Below are positions 11,259 to 21,850 of a stretch of 64,000 nucleotides of DNA, piece after piece (positions within the stretch are counted from its first letter, which is position 1; each line of letters starts with the position of its first letter). The position numbers were made by a program, and so were the translations under genes. Source of the DNA: Diphasiastrum complanatum (Eukaryota > Streptophyta > Lycopodiopsida > Lycopodiales > Lycopodiaceae). Location of the stretch: assembly GCA_029204225.1 (NCBI GenBank), contig CM055100.1:13151543-13215542 (forward strand). The letters are read 5' to 3'. The notes under the pieces are model-generated. The model did not search any database and was not told the origin of the DNA. It saw only the letters and a list, made by a program, of their open reading frames with translations.

Positions 11259-12081
11259 TGTGAGAAATTGGCAAAAATCTAGCTTGGTATTTTTTATGAT
11301 AGAAGTTTGTAAGTGAATCTCACATGTGTGGAGGATGTTCCCACGTGCGGAGAATTGTAAAGTAAATAAAAATGTTTGATATAGGGGTCTCATAAAATTT
11401 CATAGTCAAGCATTTATGTGTAGGATGTTGATAGGGTCAAATTTGGCATAGATGGCAAATTATCCATTTCCACTTGTAATGTCACTATTGAGCCAAAATA
11501 GAGTAGGAGGCCAAACTTGTGCCAATTAGAGTGTAGAAAAGTGTAATGCTTTTGTTTGATGAAGTTTAAGAGGTCCAATAGGATTTAGAGGTGGAACCAT
11601 GAGTGGTCCAATAGAATTTGAGGTTTGCCTGAAAATGGTCCAATAGAATTGAGAGGTGCAGGGATCAATGGTCCAATAGAATTAAGAGGTGGCAAAGTGT
11701 GGTCCAATCATAGTTAAGCATAGTGGTAGCTCATGGATCTACTAGTATCATTGTACTCCTCATTTGGATCTAATTGATTTTGAGATTGAGTGGAATTTGA
11801 GTGCAAGTGATTTTCTAGTTTTCTCTCTCTACCCGAGAGCTATTGATGATTTTCTCTCTCTACCCGAGGAGAGTAGCTTGTTTTTACTTAGATTACTTTT
11901 GGAACACTTCCCACACGTGTGAGTGAGAGTTGGAAGTGATTGAATGCATGTAGTAGTGTGTTTTTGCCATAGAATCAAAGATAGATCTTGAATCTCAATC
12001 TAGTCTTGACCTTGGTGCATCTACACACCTTAGGAGATCACAAGTACATGTTGTGGATAGTCCACACATGTGAAATCAACA
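11259..12081 (+). repeat. copia-3 3' LTR
   Basis: It starts TGTGAGAAATTGG directly after the PPT and ends AAATCAACA at 12,081, giving the TG...CA form, about 823 bp. The first 30 bp resemble the LTR start of copia-2, so the families are related, but the rest differs. Internal motifs include repeated ggtccaatagaatt units (about 11,570-11,690) and a duplicated ttctctctctacccgag (about 11,820-11,865). Confidence 0.8.
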
Positions 12082-12308
12082 GTAGCCACTGGAAATTTTA
12101 ATTAACCAGTTACTTTCTAGGCTTGTTGCTCATTTGTATTTAGTTGTTTTTTTGTATACGTCTATTGAGGTTCGCATAACTTTTTATTTGTTCTATGACC
12201 AGCATAGGTTGTAGTTAAGTTTGAGGAGCACATTTAGTGTGGTGTTAACTATTTTAACGGGTCTATGCTTAGCATAAGTACATAGTTAAAATTTCTTTTA
12301 AGGTTATA

Positions 12309-15300
12309 ATGTCAAGTAGTTCTACCTCTACTATTCCAGTAGTTGTAACTCAATACATTGCAACAAATGTATCATCTTCATCTGACATTCTCAATGAAAG
12401 CTTTTTTTTATAAAGCTACTCCTGAATCTGAACATGTTTTTGTAAATGATGTGGCATCGTCATCATTTACTCGTTCATCTTCTAGAATTTCTCAAGCAAG
12501 TACTTTTCAAGAAATGACGCCTGTAACTCAGCTTGTATCTAATCTTTTTATCTCGTCCTCCTCTTCAGATACAGGCTCGACACAATTAGAACATTGTTCT
12601 TTTGAACAAGTTGATTTACTAGAATCAGTAACTGAGTGAATTGAAGTTTTTGACTCATCACTCAATGATTCATCGGCATGAGTCTGTTGATCCACGATGT
12701 TCAAGCTTTTATCATATTCATAGGAGACCTTCTCAAAGTGATGTTCGTCATGTTAAATCTAAGAGGGCTATATTCGTTGAAAATTTAGAGCCTTCTAAGG
12801 GTCCAAAATATCTTGAGGTTGAAGCTAGAATTCTAAGTCATGAAATTCCAACACCTCCGGTTCAAGCACCTACTAGTGTCACAGGTTCAATTTATAGATC
12901 AGACTGCAAACAAAAAGGAAAATACAAGAGAGACTTGAGATCCTCACCTGATTTAACGAATCGTCAAAAACAGTTGATTACAAAATCTGAGATTTGAAAG
13001 GTACAAAATATTATTTGTTGCTCATCCTGTTATTTGCAAAAGCTGAGTATCAGATAAATTGAAGAATTAAAATCAAACTTCTTTTTACGAAGTAAGGATG
13101 AGAGAAATTACTATTTGTGTGCAACAGTGAGGCCGAACAAAAACTCATTTTCGTATTTTTTAAATGCTTTGGAGGTTTGTTGCAAAGCTTACAAAGCAGT
13201 TCACGCAATCAAAAACTCACGGCTTCAATGAATGCATGCACGACTTCAGAAAGATCCAACATTACGGGGATCCTTACAAGGTCGAACTGTTTCTCCAGAT
13301 GCTTTAAATGCAACTGCTTGGCTAAAGCATTTCATAGATGTGCACAGAGAGAAATTGTCTAATTTCTTATATTTTTATTTGCCGGATAATTTTACAAAAT
13401 TAAAAATATTTTTGATGTACAAAGAGATTGCCAAAACAAAAAATGTTCCCTATTTGAGTTACTCATATTTTTTTAGAATTTTGAAAAGAGATTTTGGATT
13501 GGTAAAGATTCTCAAAAAATCACGAATGACAATATGCTCCACTTGCGAGTTGTTAAAGTCTGCAAAACAACTTGCAAAGACCAATGACAAGAAATGTAAA
13601 TATTAATCGAATTTGTCATTCATTTTAATACTTTTTATTTTGAAAAAATTTATGCTGCAGTCTTTTTGAACACCATTATGGTATGATCTTTATTCTATTC
13701 ATAAGTGAATCATTGTATTTCAGTGGATGCTGAGAAAGCTCTTCACAAACAGTTGAAAGAAAAAAGTTGGCCAAACATTGAAAGAAATGTTTGGAATGTC
13801 CACAAAAATATCTGGGCCTTGTTATTGATGGCATGGATCAGAAGAAAACAATGTTGTCTCATTTTGTCAGAGTGCCCAAAAGTTTGAACGAGGCAGATTT
13901 TATTCAAGGTCATCTCGTTGGAGCACTTGTGTTTAATGGCACTTTGGTGGAGTCCAAGGTCTTTTTTAATTATCCCAATGTTCGAAATGATCCAAGTTTG
14001 ACGATCACCATTGTATATAAGATAATTTGCGAATTTGGTGAAAATCTTTCAAAAAGTACTTTATTTGCAGCTTGACAACACTGCTAGGGAAAATAAAAAT
14101 CAAACTGTTTTGGCATACTTGTCCATGCTAGTGGAGAGAAAAAATTTCAAAAAAACAAAAATAGGATTTTTGTTGGTAGGACATACCCACGATCAAACTG
14201 ATCAAATGTTTAGTTGCTTTTCTAAGAGGTTGAGACACAAGAAAGCATTTGCATTACCAATGCTTCAAAGCATTGTTGAGGAATCGTATGTGCCAAAGCC
14301 AAACGTGTCATTAATCAGACACACATACGATTTTTGTGATTATGGTAAGGTGTCCAACGAAATAGAGCGATGCGTAGCTAATGTTAATGATATTAGCTTT
14401 CAACACCAGTTTAAAATCAAATGTAACAAATCAGACATTATATTATTATGGGGCAAACTATTTTCAAATTCAATTTCATGGCTACCTCTTGAAGGAGTTC
14501 GATTTTACTTAGCATTCCATCGACTCAAATCAAGCTTGATGTGTTGTCTCCCTTGGAGTCCTTGCTAGAAGAGCAAAAGGCGCAAATAGAACATCGTGAA
14601 ATTGATCCATTTGCCTCATTAAATTTTTTGAAATCAAGTATTCAAGCAGCTTATCATTTTTTTGATGAGTTTGATCAACATTGGTGGATGGACTTTTTCG
14701 AGAAACAAAAAATCAGTTTGCTCAATCTCGAACATACATCAACAACCGATGAATTTCATTGGCCTCATAAATTAGGAACATCAACTACGACTGTTGAACC
14801 TTCAGATCTTCCTCGAGATAATGATTTCTTGCAGCTTGTGCAAGGTGAGAAACGTGAAATTTATGTGGGCTCAAGGAAGAATAGGCAAAGTGTAAAAGCT
14901 GCAAAAATGAAATGGCGCAGTGATTTGAATGAAATCCAAATTAGAAGCCTTGTTGCACTTCTAGCTTCAGAAAACAATGAAGGACATCCATTTTGGATTG
15001 CCAAAGTACTTGGTTTTATTCAAAATAGCAATCAAACAAAAGTACTACGTGTCCATTGGTTGTGCACCACTTCAACGAATGCCTGTTTGGGAAGGTACGA
15101 ACTCGAAATGTTGCAAGTAGATCCAAAGGGCAAGAGAAAGAGATTGCCAAAAAATCAACCAAGAGTCGACGATTTGAATTCACAAGTTGTAGATGTTTTG
15201 GCATTTAATTTTGAATTAACAATGACCAATCGTCTACGAAAGTCAACAATATCTATATTGAAAGAACGACTTGGATTACTTGAAAAACCATCATCCTCCA

Positions 15301-15497
15301 CTCGTCATCAACAGAGAAAAGCTGATTTACAAGGTTTTTTGTGAATATTAGACGCAGATTCTGAGGAAGACATGCCAGTTGACTCTGATGAAGAAGATAG
15401 GTCTTCCACTTCATCAACTGAAAATGAGAGTGTTGAGAATATGTCAAGTTCTGAATTGAGAGGCATCAGTGAAAATTTCTTAGAAAATATACTTTAA
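12309..15497 (+). pseudogene. DUF7869-like transposase-like gene, copy 1
   Basis: A large broken gene whose blocks match, from memory, the eukaryotic DUF7869 family, a presumed RNase-H-fold transposase. The ATG at 12,309 opens a Ser-rich N-terminus. About 13,170 onward: VCCKAYKAVHAI (the family's CxKAF..HGIS block) and WLKHFIDVHREK. Then CSTC (13,535-13,546), IDGMDQ (13,824-13,841), LDNTARENKN (from 14,071) and GHTHDQTDQMF (14,179-14,211). The conserved acids in the last three blocks could form a catalytic triad (inference). The C-terminal 14,541-15,344 frame has GHPFWIAKV (from 14,982), like the reader-type beta-barrel domain of these proteins. It ends in an acidic tail after a TGA at 15,342-15,344, with final stop TAA 15,495-15,497. 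Frameshifts lie near 12,400, 12,640, 13,620-13,790, 14,050 and 14,550; some gaps may be introns. Confidence 0.75.
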
Positions 15498-15510
15498 AAA
15501 AAAGAATGTG

Positions 15511-15515
15511 CAAAT
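15511..15515. repeat. Target-site duplication of copia-2, left copy
   Basis: CAAAT directly before the 5' LTR. The right copy at 20,018-20,022 is TAAAT, one C-to-T change apart, so the duplication is near-perfect. Confidence 0.7.
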
Positions 15516-16185
15516 TGTGAGGAATTACCAAAAATTGGCAAATCTAGCTTGATCAAAGACCATGTAGAACATTGTAAATATTGTGTATAATTGGGTTCCA
15601 CACATGTAAGGCCAAGATGCCACGTGTCAACCCACTCCTAATATAGGTTAGTTCAAGTCAAGAGAGTTGGTCATGTCTATTTGGTGGTGTTAAGGTGAAA
15701 ATTTGACCAACTAGCTACCTACCAAGCATAACTCTAGGAAATAGACTAGGGTTTCATTTTAGGTCAAGAAGAGTGAGTTAACTTCCTTATTACATGCTGT
15801 AAATCCACCTAACTTCAAGAAGGAAGTCGAATTTGCTATGTATTCCCTCTCTCCATAGTGAGAAGATAGAAAATTTTTGGAGCTCATTGGCAATCTCAAG
15901 CTAGTTCACTATGTACATTGAGTTTTTGTGATCCAAATGCAACCAAATCAATTTCTACTTGTTTCTTAGGTTGAAAGCCGTACTACATCCTGTAGTACAC
16001 ATGTGTGGGCTTGTCTTTCAATGTTGATCAATGCTTTTGAAACAAATGCTTGTTGTTTGTCAAATTGCCAATCTAGATCAACTTTTTGATGACTAGTTTT
16101 TTGGTAGATTGTTAAGCAAGCATCCAATCACTCTTGTGGATCTTTTGTAGATACATTTATGGTCCTAAAGTACAGTACTTTCACA
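15516..16185 (+). repeat. copia-2 5' LTR
   Basis: 670 bp, TGTGAGGAATT to CTTTCACA. It ends immediately before the primer site. Compared with the 3' LTR it lacks a 30-bp segment near 15,690 and one base near 16,040, which accounts exactly for the 31-bp length difference. Confidence 0.93.
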
Positions 16186-16197
16186 TGGTATCAGAGA
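16186..16197 (+). promoter_or_regulatory. copia-2 primer-binding site, initiator-Met tRNA type
   Basis: TGGTATCAGAGA directly abuts the 5' LTR. TGGTATCAGAG is the classical plant copia site complementary to the 3' end of initiator tRNA-Met. It is a primer site, not a tRNA gene. Confidence 0.92.
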
Positions 16198-16990
16198 CAA
16201 GTACAAGAGCATAATCCATTGATCTAATGCAAATCCATTTTTAGCAAGTTTTGGTGCTAAAAACTAGTATTGAGAGGGGAAGCTAGAATCTTGACTTTGG
16301 TAAGGAGATTTGATCCCAAACTTGGTAGGGGTCCAAATCCGTACTATCCACATGTGTGGGCACCTCTGAACCTGCATTTAATGCATGGTATTCATTTGAT
16401 CCAAAGAAATTCAATTTGTGAGCTTTTGATGTAATTTTTGGTGGAAATCTTAGGATAAGCTACCAAGATTGAGTGCCATTGATTAGATTTGACTTAGGGT
16501 CATGAGATCTAATTAATCTAGGCTGAAATCAGGTCCTCTAAACTTGTTTTACAGGTCTTGAAAGTACATCAAAAAGTGTGAAAGAGATTAAGTCATTTTT
16601 TTGTCCAAAAATAGCCAAAATTGGCAAGATTGGATTGTAAGTAGATTTCACATCATCTTATCTTCGTTACAACTTTGTGAGGGAGTTCTAGAACTGAGAT
16701 TATAAGTCCATTTGTTGGATTAAAAATCTAATTTGAATGAAAAACTACAAGAGAGAGACCTTAGTGAGTTTTTAGAGACAATCAAATTCATTTCTTGGCA
16801 AGATTTGTTTGAAAGTAGTTTTCACTTCATCTTATCTTCATTCCAGCTTTGTGAGGGAGTGATAGAACTATGATTATAAGTCCATTTGTTGGATTAGAAA
16901 TCAGATTTGAGTGAAACACTGCAAGTGTGAGACCTTTGTGAGTTTCAAGTCAATCAAATCTATTTCTTATTTGTAGAAGTCACTAGTAAG
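16198..16990 (+). other. copia-2 leader with a 174-bp tandem duplication
   Basis: An untranslated leader of about 790 bp between PBS and gag. Two diverged copies of a 174-bp unit start at 16,621 and 16,795, both beginning ttggcaagat and containing ataagtccatttgttggatt. A packaging role is possible but unproven. Confidence 0.7.
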
Positions 16991-17691
16991 ATGGGATCTG
17001 CTGGAGCATACCTTCTAGAAGCTAGTGAGAGGTTGAATTCTACAAATTATGCTATTTGGAAGGTTAGGATGGAGTCACTCTTGGTGCTCCAAGACCTTTA
17101 TGAGTTCTTGATTGAAGATGAAGATGAACCTCTAGGTGCACAAGAGTTAGCTAGATACAAGAAGAGATCTAGGCTTGCACCTCATTGCGTGAAGATGAAT
17201 GTGGGCAATGATTTGTTGAGAGAAGTATCAACTTGTACTAGTGCTAAATAGGCCTGGGAGTCTTTAAATTCAATCTATCTTCTAGAGTTCTTATGCCTAG
17301 AAATCAAATTTTGCAAAGCATGAAGAGAAGTGAGGAGAGTGCACATGATTATGTACTCAGAATCAAGTCTCTAAATAGGGAGTTGACTTCCATTAGAGAG
17401 AAGATTCATATTGGAGAGCTTGTACAAATTGTCCTTAATGGTCTAGGAGATGACTTTGCAAATTTGGTCCAAATTTTTGCCATCCAAGACACTTTGCCAA
17501 CTATAGAAAAACTTCACAGTGTATTAGTGGCTGAAGAGTGTAGGATGCTCCATGCAAAATCTAGGATGAGTTCCTTGTCTTTGCAGGATGGTGATGAGAA
17601 AGCCAATTTCTCATTCAAGGGCAAAAAGAAGACCAATGGAAAGAAGAAGCATCCAAAGGAGGCCAAAGAAGAGGATGATGCATCAAACTGA
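16991..17691 (+). pseudogene. copia-2 gag
   Basis: Capsid-type Gag. The ATG at 16,991 gives LNSTNYAIWKVRMESLL, the usual start of plant copia Gag (N-Y-x-x-W). A TAG at 17,249 and a frameshift near 17,290 break it. The second frame continues with the Gag helices (SAHDYVLRIKSLNREL, then LNGLGDDFANLV) and a Lys-rich linker, and ends with TGA at 17,689. The frame then continues into the zinc knuckle. Gag would form the virus-like particle that packages RNA; here it is disrupted. Confidence 0.88.
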
Positions 17692-18320
17692 AAGGACAAG
17701 TCAAAGCAGAAATGCTTCTTCTGTGGAAAGAAGGGGCATTATGCATCTGAATGCTACAAGAGGCTAAGAGCACAAGTGGAGGAGGACAAACAAGGAAACC
17801 TTGCAAAGGAGGAGGAGGAGGATAAAGTAGATGTATTCTTGATGGCATCTACATCCTCACCAACAAGCAATAGCAATTCAAGAGACAATTGGTGGATTGA
17901 CAGTGGGGCTAGCTACCACATGTCTTGTGAAAAGGACTTTTTCTCAACCTTACACTCATTCAATGATGCTAAAAAGTTTGTCTTTACTGCAAATGATAAA
18001 GAGTGTAGGATAGATGGTGTTGGCACCATCCCTTTGTGTCTAGAATCCTCAAAATGCATGGATCTAGAAAATGTCCTTTATGTACCATCAATCACCAAGA
18101 ATATGCTTAGTGTTGGTCTACTCTTAGAAAGTGGTTTGGATGTCCACTTTAAGCATGGTGTTTGCTTAATCTTGAAGAATGATGTTTGCATTACAAAGGG
18201 ATTTAAACATGGAAGATTGTTTAAGTTGGAAGCTAGTGTTGCTTTTGAAAGAATGAGCTTGGCAAAGGAGGAGATCACTCAAGAGGAGATCTTGGCAAAG
18301 TGTGATCTTGCTTGCATTGA
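17692..18320 (+). pseudogene. copia-2 zinc knuckle, protease and partial GAG-pre-integrase
   Basis: Open frame 17,701 onward. An intact CCHC zinc knuckle (CFFCGKKGHYASEC, 17,713-17,754) binds RNA. After a Glu-rich linker comes the aspartic protease WWIDSGASYHMS (DSGA at 17,899-17,910). The typical spacer LYVPSITKNMLSVG and the start of the GAG-pre-integrase domain follow. The domain is cut before its HHCC finger, and the frame runs without a break into sequence of unknown origin. Confidence 0.88.
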
Positions 18321-18852
18321 GGAGGAGCATCAAAAGGAGGAAGATCTTGAGGATCAGCCTCAAAGCTTGAGAGTTCCAAGGGAGTTCTCAATGACAATGG
18401 CCGAGTCATCAAATTGCATGCAAATTGTCCATTCAAGTGTGCATCTTGCAAGGGATGTGAGCATTGGAGAGTCTACTATCTTTGAGTACTTGTTAGATAG
18501 TATAAGTAGACATGGAGTGACTTGTTGCTTATCTTTAAGATCTATGGTATTTAGTACTCTTTATGACAAGACAATGAAATTAGATGCTTTCAAATCTCCA
18601 TTTGTTGTTGATAAAGCAATTTCATTGGATAACTATTTTTGTAATAGTTTGAATAGTGTCATAAAAGATGAAACATCATTTGTATTGGAAATCTTTGGGT
18701 CCACATGCTTTGAGCATGATCATTTCAATGTAAGGACCAAAGATTATCCTATTTCAATGATAGGGTTTTGCTCTTCAAGTAGAGATTTGAGAATCTACTT
18801 GTTTTCCATCAAAGAAGTTGTCAATGGTGGAAATGTGATCTTTCAAAAGTGA
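18321..18852 (+). CDS. Open frame of unknown origin replacing the copia-2 integrase core
   Basis: The 358-codon frame that begins upstream (ATG 17,776) continues here to TGA at 18,850. About 110 codons (18,380-18,700) show no integrase, RT or other motif I recognise. The end (EIFGSTCFEHDHF, then MIGFCSSSRDL) matches the integrase C-terminus, so the catalytic core was lost and foreign or scrambled sequence took its place without closing the frame. Both this segment and the copia-3 frame contain MAES near their starts, perhaps coincidence. Confidence 0.45.
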
Positions 18853-19316
18853 AAGATTTGTAAACTTGAAGAAGCACCTTTGGATCAACACCTTATTCAA
18901 TTCATTGATGGTCTGGAGTCAAGTCAAGTGGAGGAGCAAGCTCAAGACCCAAGGACTCCAAGAAGATCCTTGAGTATCAAGATGGAGCCATCAAGACTCA
19001 ATCATATGGATCAAGCAAGGCAAGTTGTCTTTGGCAACATTATTTATGCACTTAAAATTTCAATTGATGTATCTTCAAGTGCACAAAATGCCTTGGAATC
19101 CATGGCTTGGCGTGATGTATAGTTTTTGAAGTGTGCTACATGTATATAGACACTTGTAAGGGATCCTCTAAGAGGTGGTGAAAGATCCTTCACGGACATC
19201 ATTCTCTATTGGAGTCTCAAAAGTTCCTTGTTTGTAGCTGGATTTTTTAGACACTTCTAAAATCTCTCATTCATCTATCAAGAGAGTTGTAAATAGATCA
19301 AGCTAAATTTGAGGAG
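18853..19316 (+). pseudogene. copia-2 remnants of RT ends, PPT
   Basis: The frame 18,880-19,122 matches the start of copia RT (PRRSLSIKMEPSRL). After a stop, DPLRGGERSFTDI (about 19,160-19,200) matches the RT thumb region of copia-1, so the whole catalytic core in between is deleted. The purine tract AATTTGAGGAG (19,306-19,316) abuts the 3' LTR. Confidence 0.8.
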
Positions 19317-20017
19317 TGTGAAGAATTGTCAAAAATTGGCAAATCCAGCTTGATCAAAGACCATGTAGAACATTGTAAATATTGTGTATAATTGGGTTCC
19401 ACACATGTAAGGCCAAGATGCCACATGGCAACCCACTCCTAATATAGGTTAGGTCAAGTCAAGAGAGTTGGTCATGTCTATTTGGTGGTCATCCCTACTT
19501 TATAGGGCCTACACCTAAGTTTAAGGTGAAAATTTGACCAACTAGCTACCTACCAAGCATAACTCTAGGAAATAGACTAGGGTTTCATTTTAGGTCAAGA
19601 AGAGTGAGTTAACTTCCTTATTACATGTTGTAAATCAACCTAACTTCAATAAGGAAGTCGAATATTCTTTGTATTCCCTCTCTCCATAGTGAGAAGATAG
19701 AAAATTTTTGGAGCTCATTGGCAATCTCAAGCTAGTTCACTATGTACATTGAGTTTTTGTGATCCAAATGCAACCAAATCAATTTCTACTTGTTTCTCAG
19801 GTTGAAGGCCATACTACAGCCTGTAGTACACGTGTGTGGGCTCGGCTTTCAATGTTGATCAATGCTTTTGATTGTTAATGCTTGTTGTTTGTCAAATTGC
19901 CAATCTAGATCAACTTTTTGATGACTAGTTTTTTGGTAGATTGTTAAGCAAGCATCCAATCACTCTTGTGGATCTTTTGTAGATCCATTTATGGTCCTAA
20001 AGTACAGTACTTTCACA
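19317..20017 (+). repeat. copia-2 3' LTR
   Basis: 701 bp, TGTGAAGAATT to CTTTCACA, beginning right after the PPT. It is nearly identical to 15,516-16,185 but has a 30-bp insertion (catccctactttataggg and following) near 19,490. Confidence 0.93.
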
Positions 20018-20264
20018 TAAATATAATTTGAGCTATTTTGTATTTCAATGGGATTTCGAGTTCAAAAATCATTTGTTCTCTTGAATTATTATTTCATTTG
20101 TAATTATAATGGCTTTATGAAGTTTGTAACAAAAAATTGTAGTGCTTTACTTAAAATATGCATATTTGGCTTTTTTTAAAAACAAAATTTAGAGATTTAT
20201 TAAAAATCCATGATTTTGGCCTAAAACTAGGACTATTAAAAAACACCAAAAAAAATTACTCTTT
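20018..20264. other. Continuation of the DNA element interrupted by copia-2
   Basis: It starts with TAAAT, the right target duplication. AT-rich, no coding sequence. By position it is the displaced 3' flank of the DUF7869-like gene. No terminal inverted repeat was recognised before the gypsy RT fragment starts. Confidence 0.4.
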
Positions 20265-20622
20265 TTCAGGTCAAAGTCCCAAAACAAATGTCATCGTTTT
20301 TTAGCTTCCTAAAATTCTGGCAAATTCGAATCTTGCCAGTCTTCTTCTTTGGAACTACAACAATGGGAGATACCCATTCACTACTTAAGACATGATAGAT
20401 AATATCTGCCTTAAGGTGCTTGTTGAATTTATCTTTTACCATCAAAGAGTACTTTGGATTGAGATGATACTGTCTGTGTCAAACAGATACAATATCTTCT
20501 TTAAGATCGATACGGTGCTCGTCAAATTCAACAGGTATTTCCTTTAAATCTTCGAACGACCATGCAAATACATCTTGGTACTCGTCAACAGCTCGATAAA
20601 TTCTACTAATTATGTCTCTCCA
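20265..20622 (-). pseudogene. Ty3/gypsy reverse transcriptase N-terminal fragment
   Basis: The minus strand encodes the start of a gypsy RT: DVFAWSFEDL, a block ending in LNPKY, then WVSPIVVVPKKKTGKIRIC. One in-frame TGA lies in the middle. The VFAW and VPKKKTGKIR blocks are typical of Tat/Athila and other plant gypsy RTs. The fragment stops before the catalytic Asp residues. It may belong to the same old minus-strand element as the gag at 42.4-43.3 kb. Confidence 0.85.
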
Positions 20623-20739
20623 AGGGACTTAGAAACATGCACAAATCTTCTAGGTACAAGTTCAATTAGTTATATAGAATTTAACAGAATTATACCTTCC
20701 GTCATACTGGCCTGTGTATGGCCATGAATTTTAGCCATA

Positions 20740-21094
20740 CAAGCAAGCACAATCCAATGGAGAATAAAATGACTCAATCTCATGGAACTGGAATGGTAAG
20801 ACAAAATCTACGGATGTTAGCAGCTGGAGGGATTGGTGGACCGTGGCATATGACTCCGTGAAGTGTCATCACTGTGCAGATGTAGACAAACTAGTAGGTC
20901 TTCATCTGAACCCGGTGGAGGTCCTAGTTGCCATGACTAGTAGAGGTGGGAGTCTGACATGTTGTCTAGACAGAGATGGCATATCCATATCATTATCGAT
21001 ATTATCATCTCTGGGTCATCAAAAAAACTCAGCGGTAATAGGTTGAGAGTGAGTAGCAGGAGGTAGTGGAGATACTCTTTGAGCTGAAGCATCT
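20740..21094. repeat. 355-bp direct repeat, copy 1
   Basis: Begins caagcaagcacaatccaatg and ends tgagctgaagcatct. It matches 43,798-44,150 in the same orientation with about 10 percent differences by eye. No domain is recognised in it. It sits between the minus-strand RT fragment and the 5' LTR of gypsy-B. Confidence 0.85.
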
Positions 21095-21233
21095 TTCTAA
21101 CCATCAAAACAACACACTTGGGGTCCTCAAAGTCGATGATGGATATGATTGTAACATGCAGAGTGCGATATAAGCAGTAGTACTCCTCACAAATCTCATA
21201 ATAGACAGGACATGGCAATAAGAAGTGTGCCTC

Positions 21234-21850
21234 TGTTAGCGGATTTCAGAGAATCCTCAGATGCCGAGCCAAGCTGAAGACACAGAGTATCTCTCACCCA
21301 TGACCGAGGAGGTCTCAAAAGGAGGAGAGCAGAAGAAGTTGAGAGCCGAGAAATTACTAGCTAGGATGACGGTGAATTATCTATGTGAGCCTACATGGTG
21401 TATCCTACAGAAGGAATGACCATGTAGGAGCTAGTAATATTTCCTAGGCATTGTAAATAAGCATAGAACCCCTTAAATAATTTAGAGTGAGCCACCTTTT
21501 GATGGTGACCTCTAGTGGAAGGGCAAATTCAACTTGTATTTTCCAAATTAGTGGAATTGCCACTTGGGCTCCACATGGGCAGCCTTCTTGCTTATTTAGG
21601 GGCCCCTCTCTCTTGTGAGGGAGCTTTGAATGTATTGTCAAGTTCTCTTGAGTGAATAAAGAAGATCTTCCATGAGTTCTTGATGATTGTAAAGCTCTTG
21701 TTCATGGCAATGTTCTTGAGTGAAATTCCTATGAGCATGTTTTGATTTCCTTTTGTGTTTGTGGATTAATTAGATATCTTGTTTTCTTCTTGATTGTGGA
21801 ATTCAGATGTGGATTAACCTTCTTGTTTCTTGATTTTATAGTTTCAGCAT
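21234..21850 (+). repeat. gypsy-B 5' LTR, left part, interrupted by gypsy-A
   Basis: It starts TGTTAGCGG and contains GAATCC and ACCGAGGAGGTCTC blocks shared with the gypsy-A LTR, plus a TATA-like cttgcttatttagggg near 21,590. The sequence breaks at AGCAT (21,846-21,850) and resumes at 30,398. The joined LTR would be about 1,092 bp. Confidence 0.85.

Larger units (their letters stand above)
9351..12081 (+). mobile_element. Ty1/copia element copia-3, 5'-truncated and internally deleted
   Basis: A relative of copia-1. It starts near the end of gag, has a protease, short integrase pieces, a long open frame of partly unknown origin, a PPT (TTTTTTGAGGAGGAG, 11,244-11,258) and a 3' LTR (11,259-12,081). 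No 5' LTR or PBS is present, so the left end was lost. It interrupts the region between the methyltransferase-like and transposase-like genes. Confidence 0.82.
15516..20017 (+). mobile_element. Ty1/copia element copia-2, both LTRs, non-autonomous
   Basis: Complete in outline: 5' LTR, PBS, long leader, gag, protease, a shortened pol with no RT core, PPT and 3' LTR, about 4.5 kb, flanked by CAAAT/TAAAT. It inserted 18 bp after the stop of the DUF7869-like gene. By eye the LTRs differ at about 25 positions plus a 30-bp and a 1-bp indel over 670 bp, roughly 4 percent. It cannot transpose alone because RT and the integrase core are missing. Confidence 0.93.

Noticed and set aside
16186-16197. tRNA gene trace
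   Set aside because: The match is only the 12-base primer site next to the LTR; no tRNA cloverleaf is present.
6867-20264. Terminal inverted repeats of the proposed DNA transposon
   Set aside because: Both edges are T/A-rich and show only low-complexity similarity, so no TIR is claimed.
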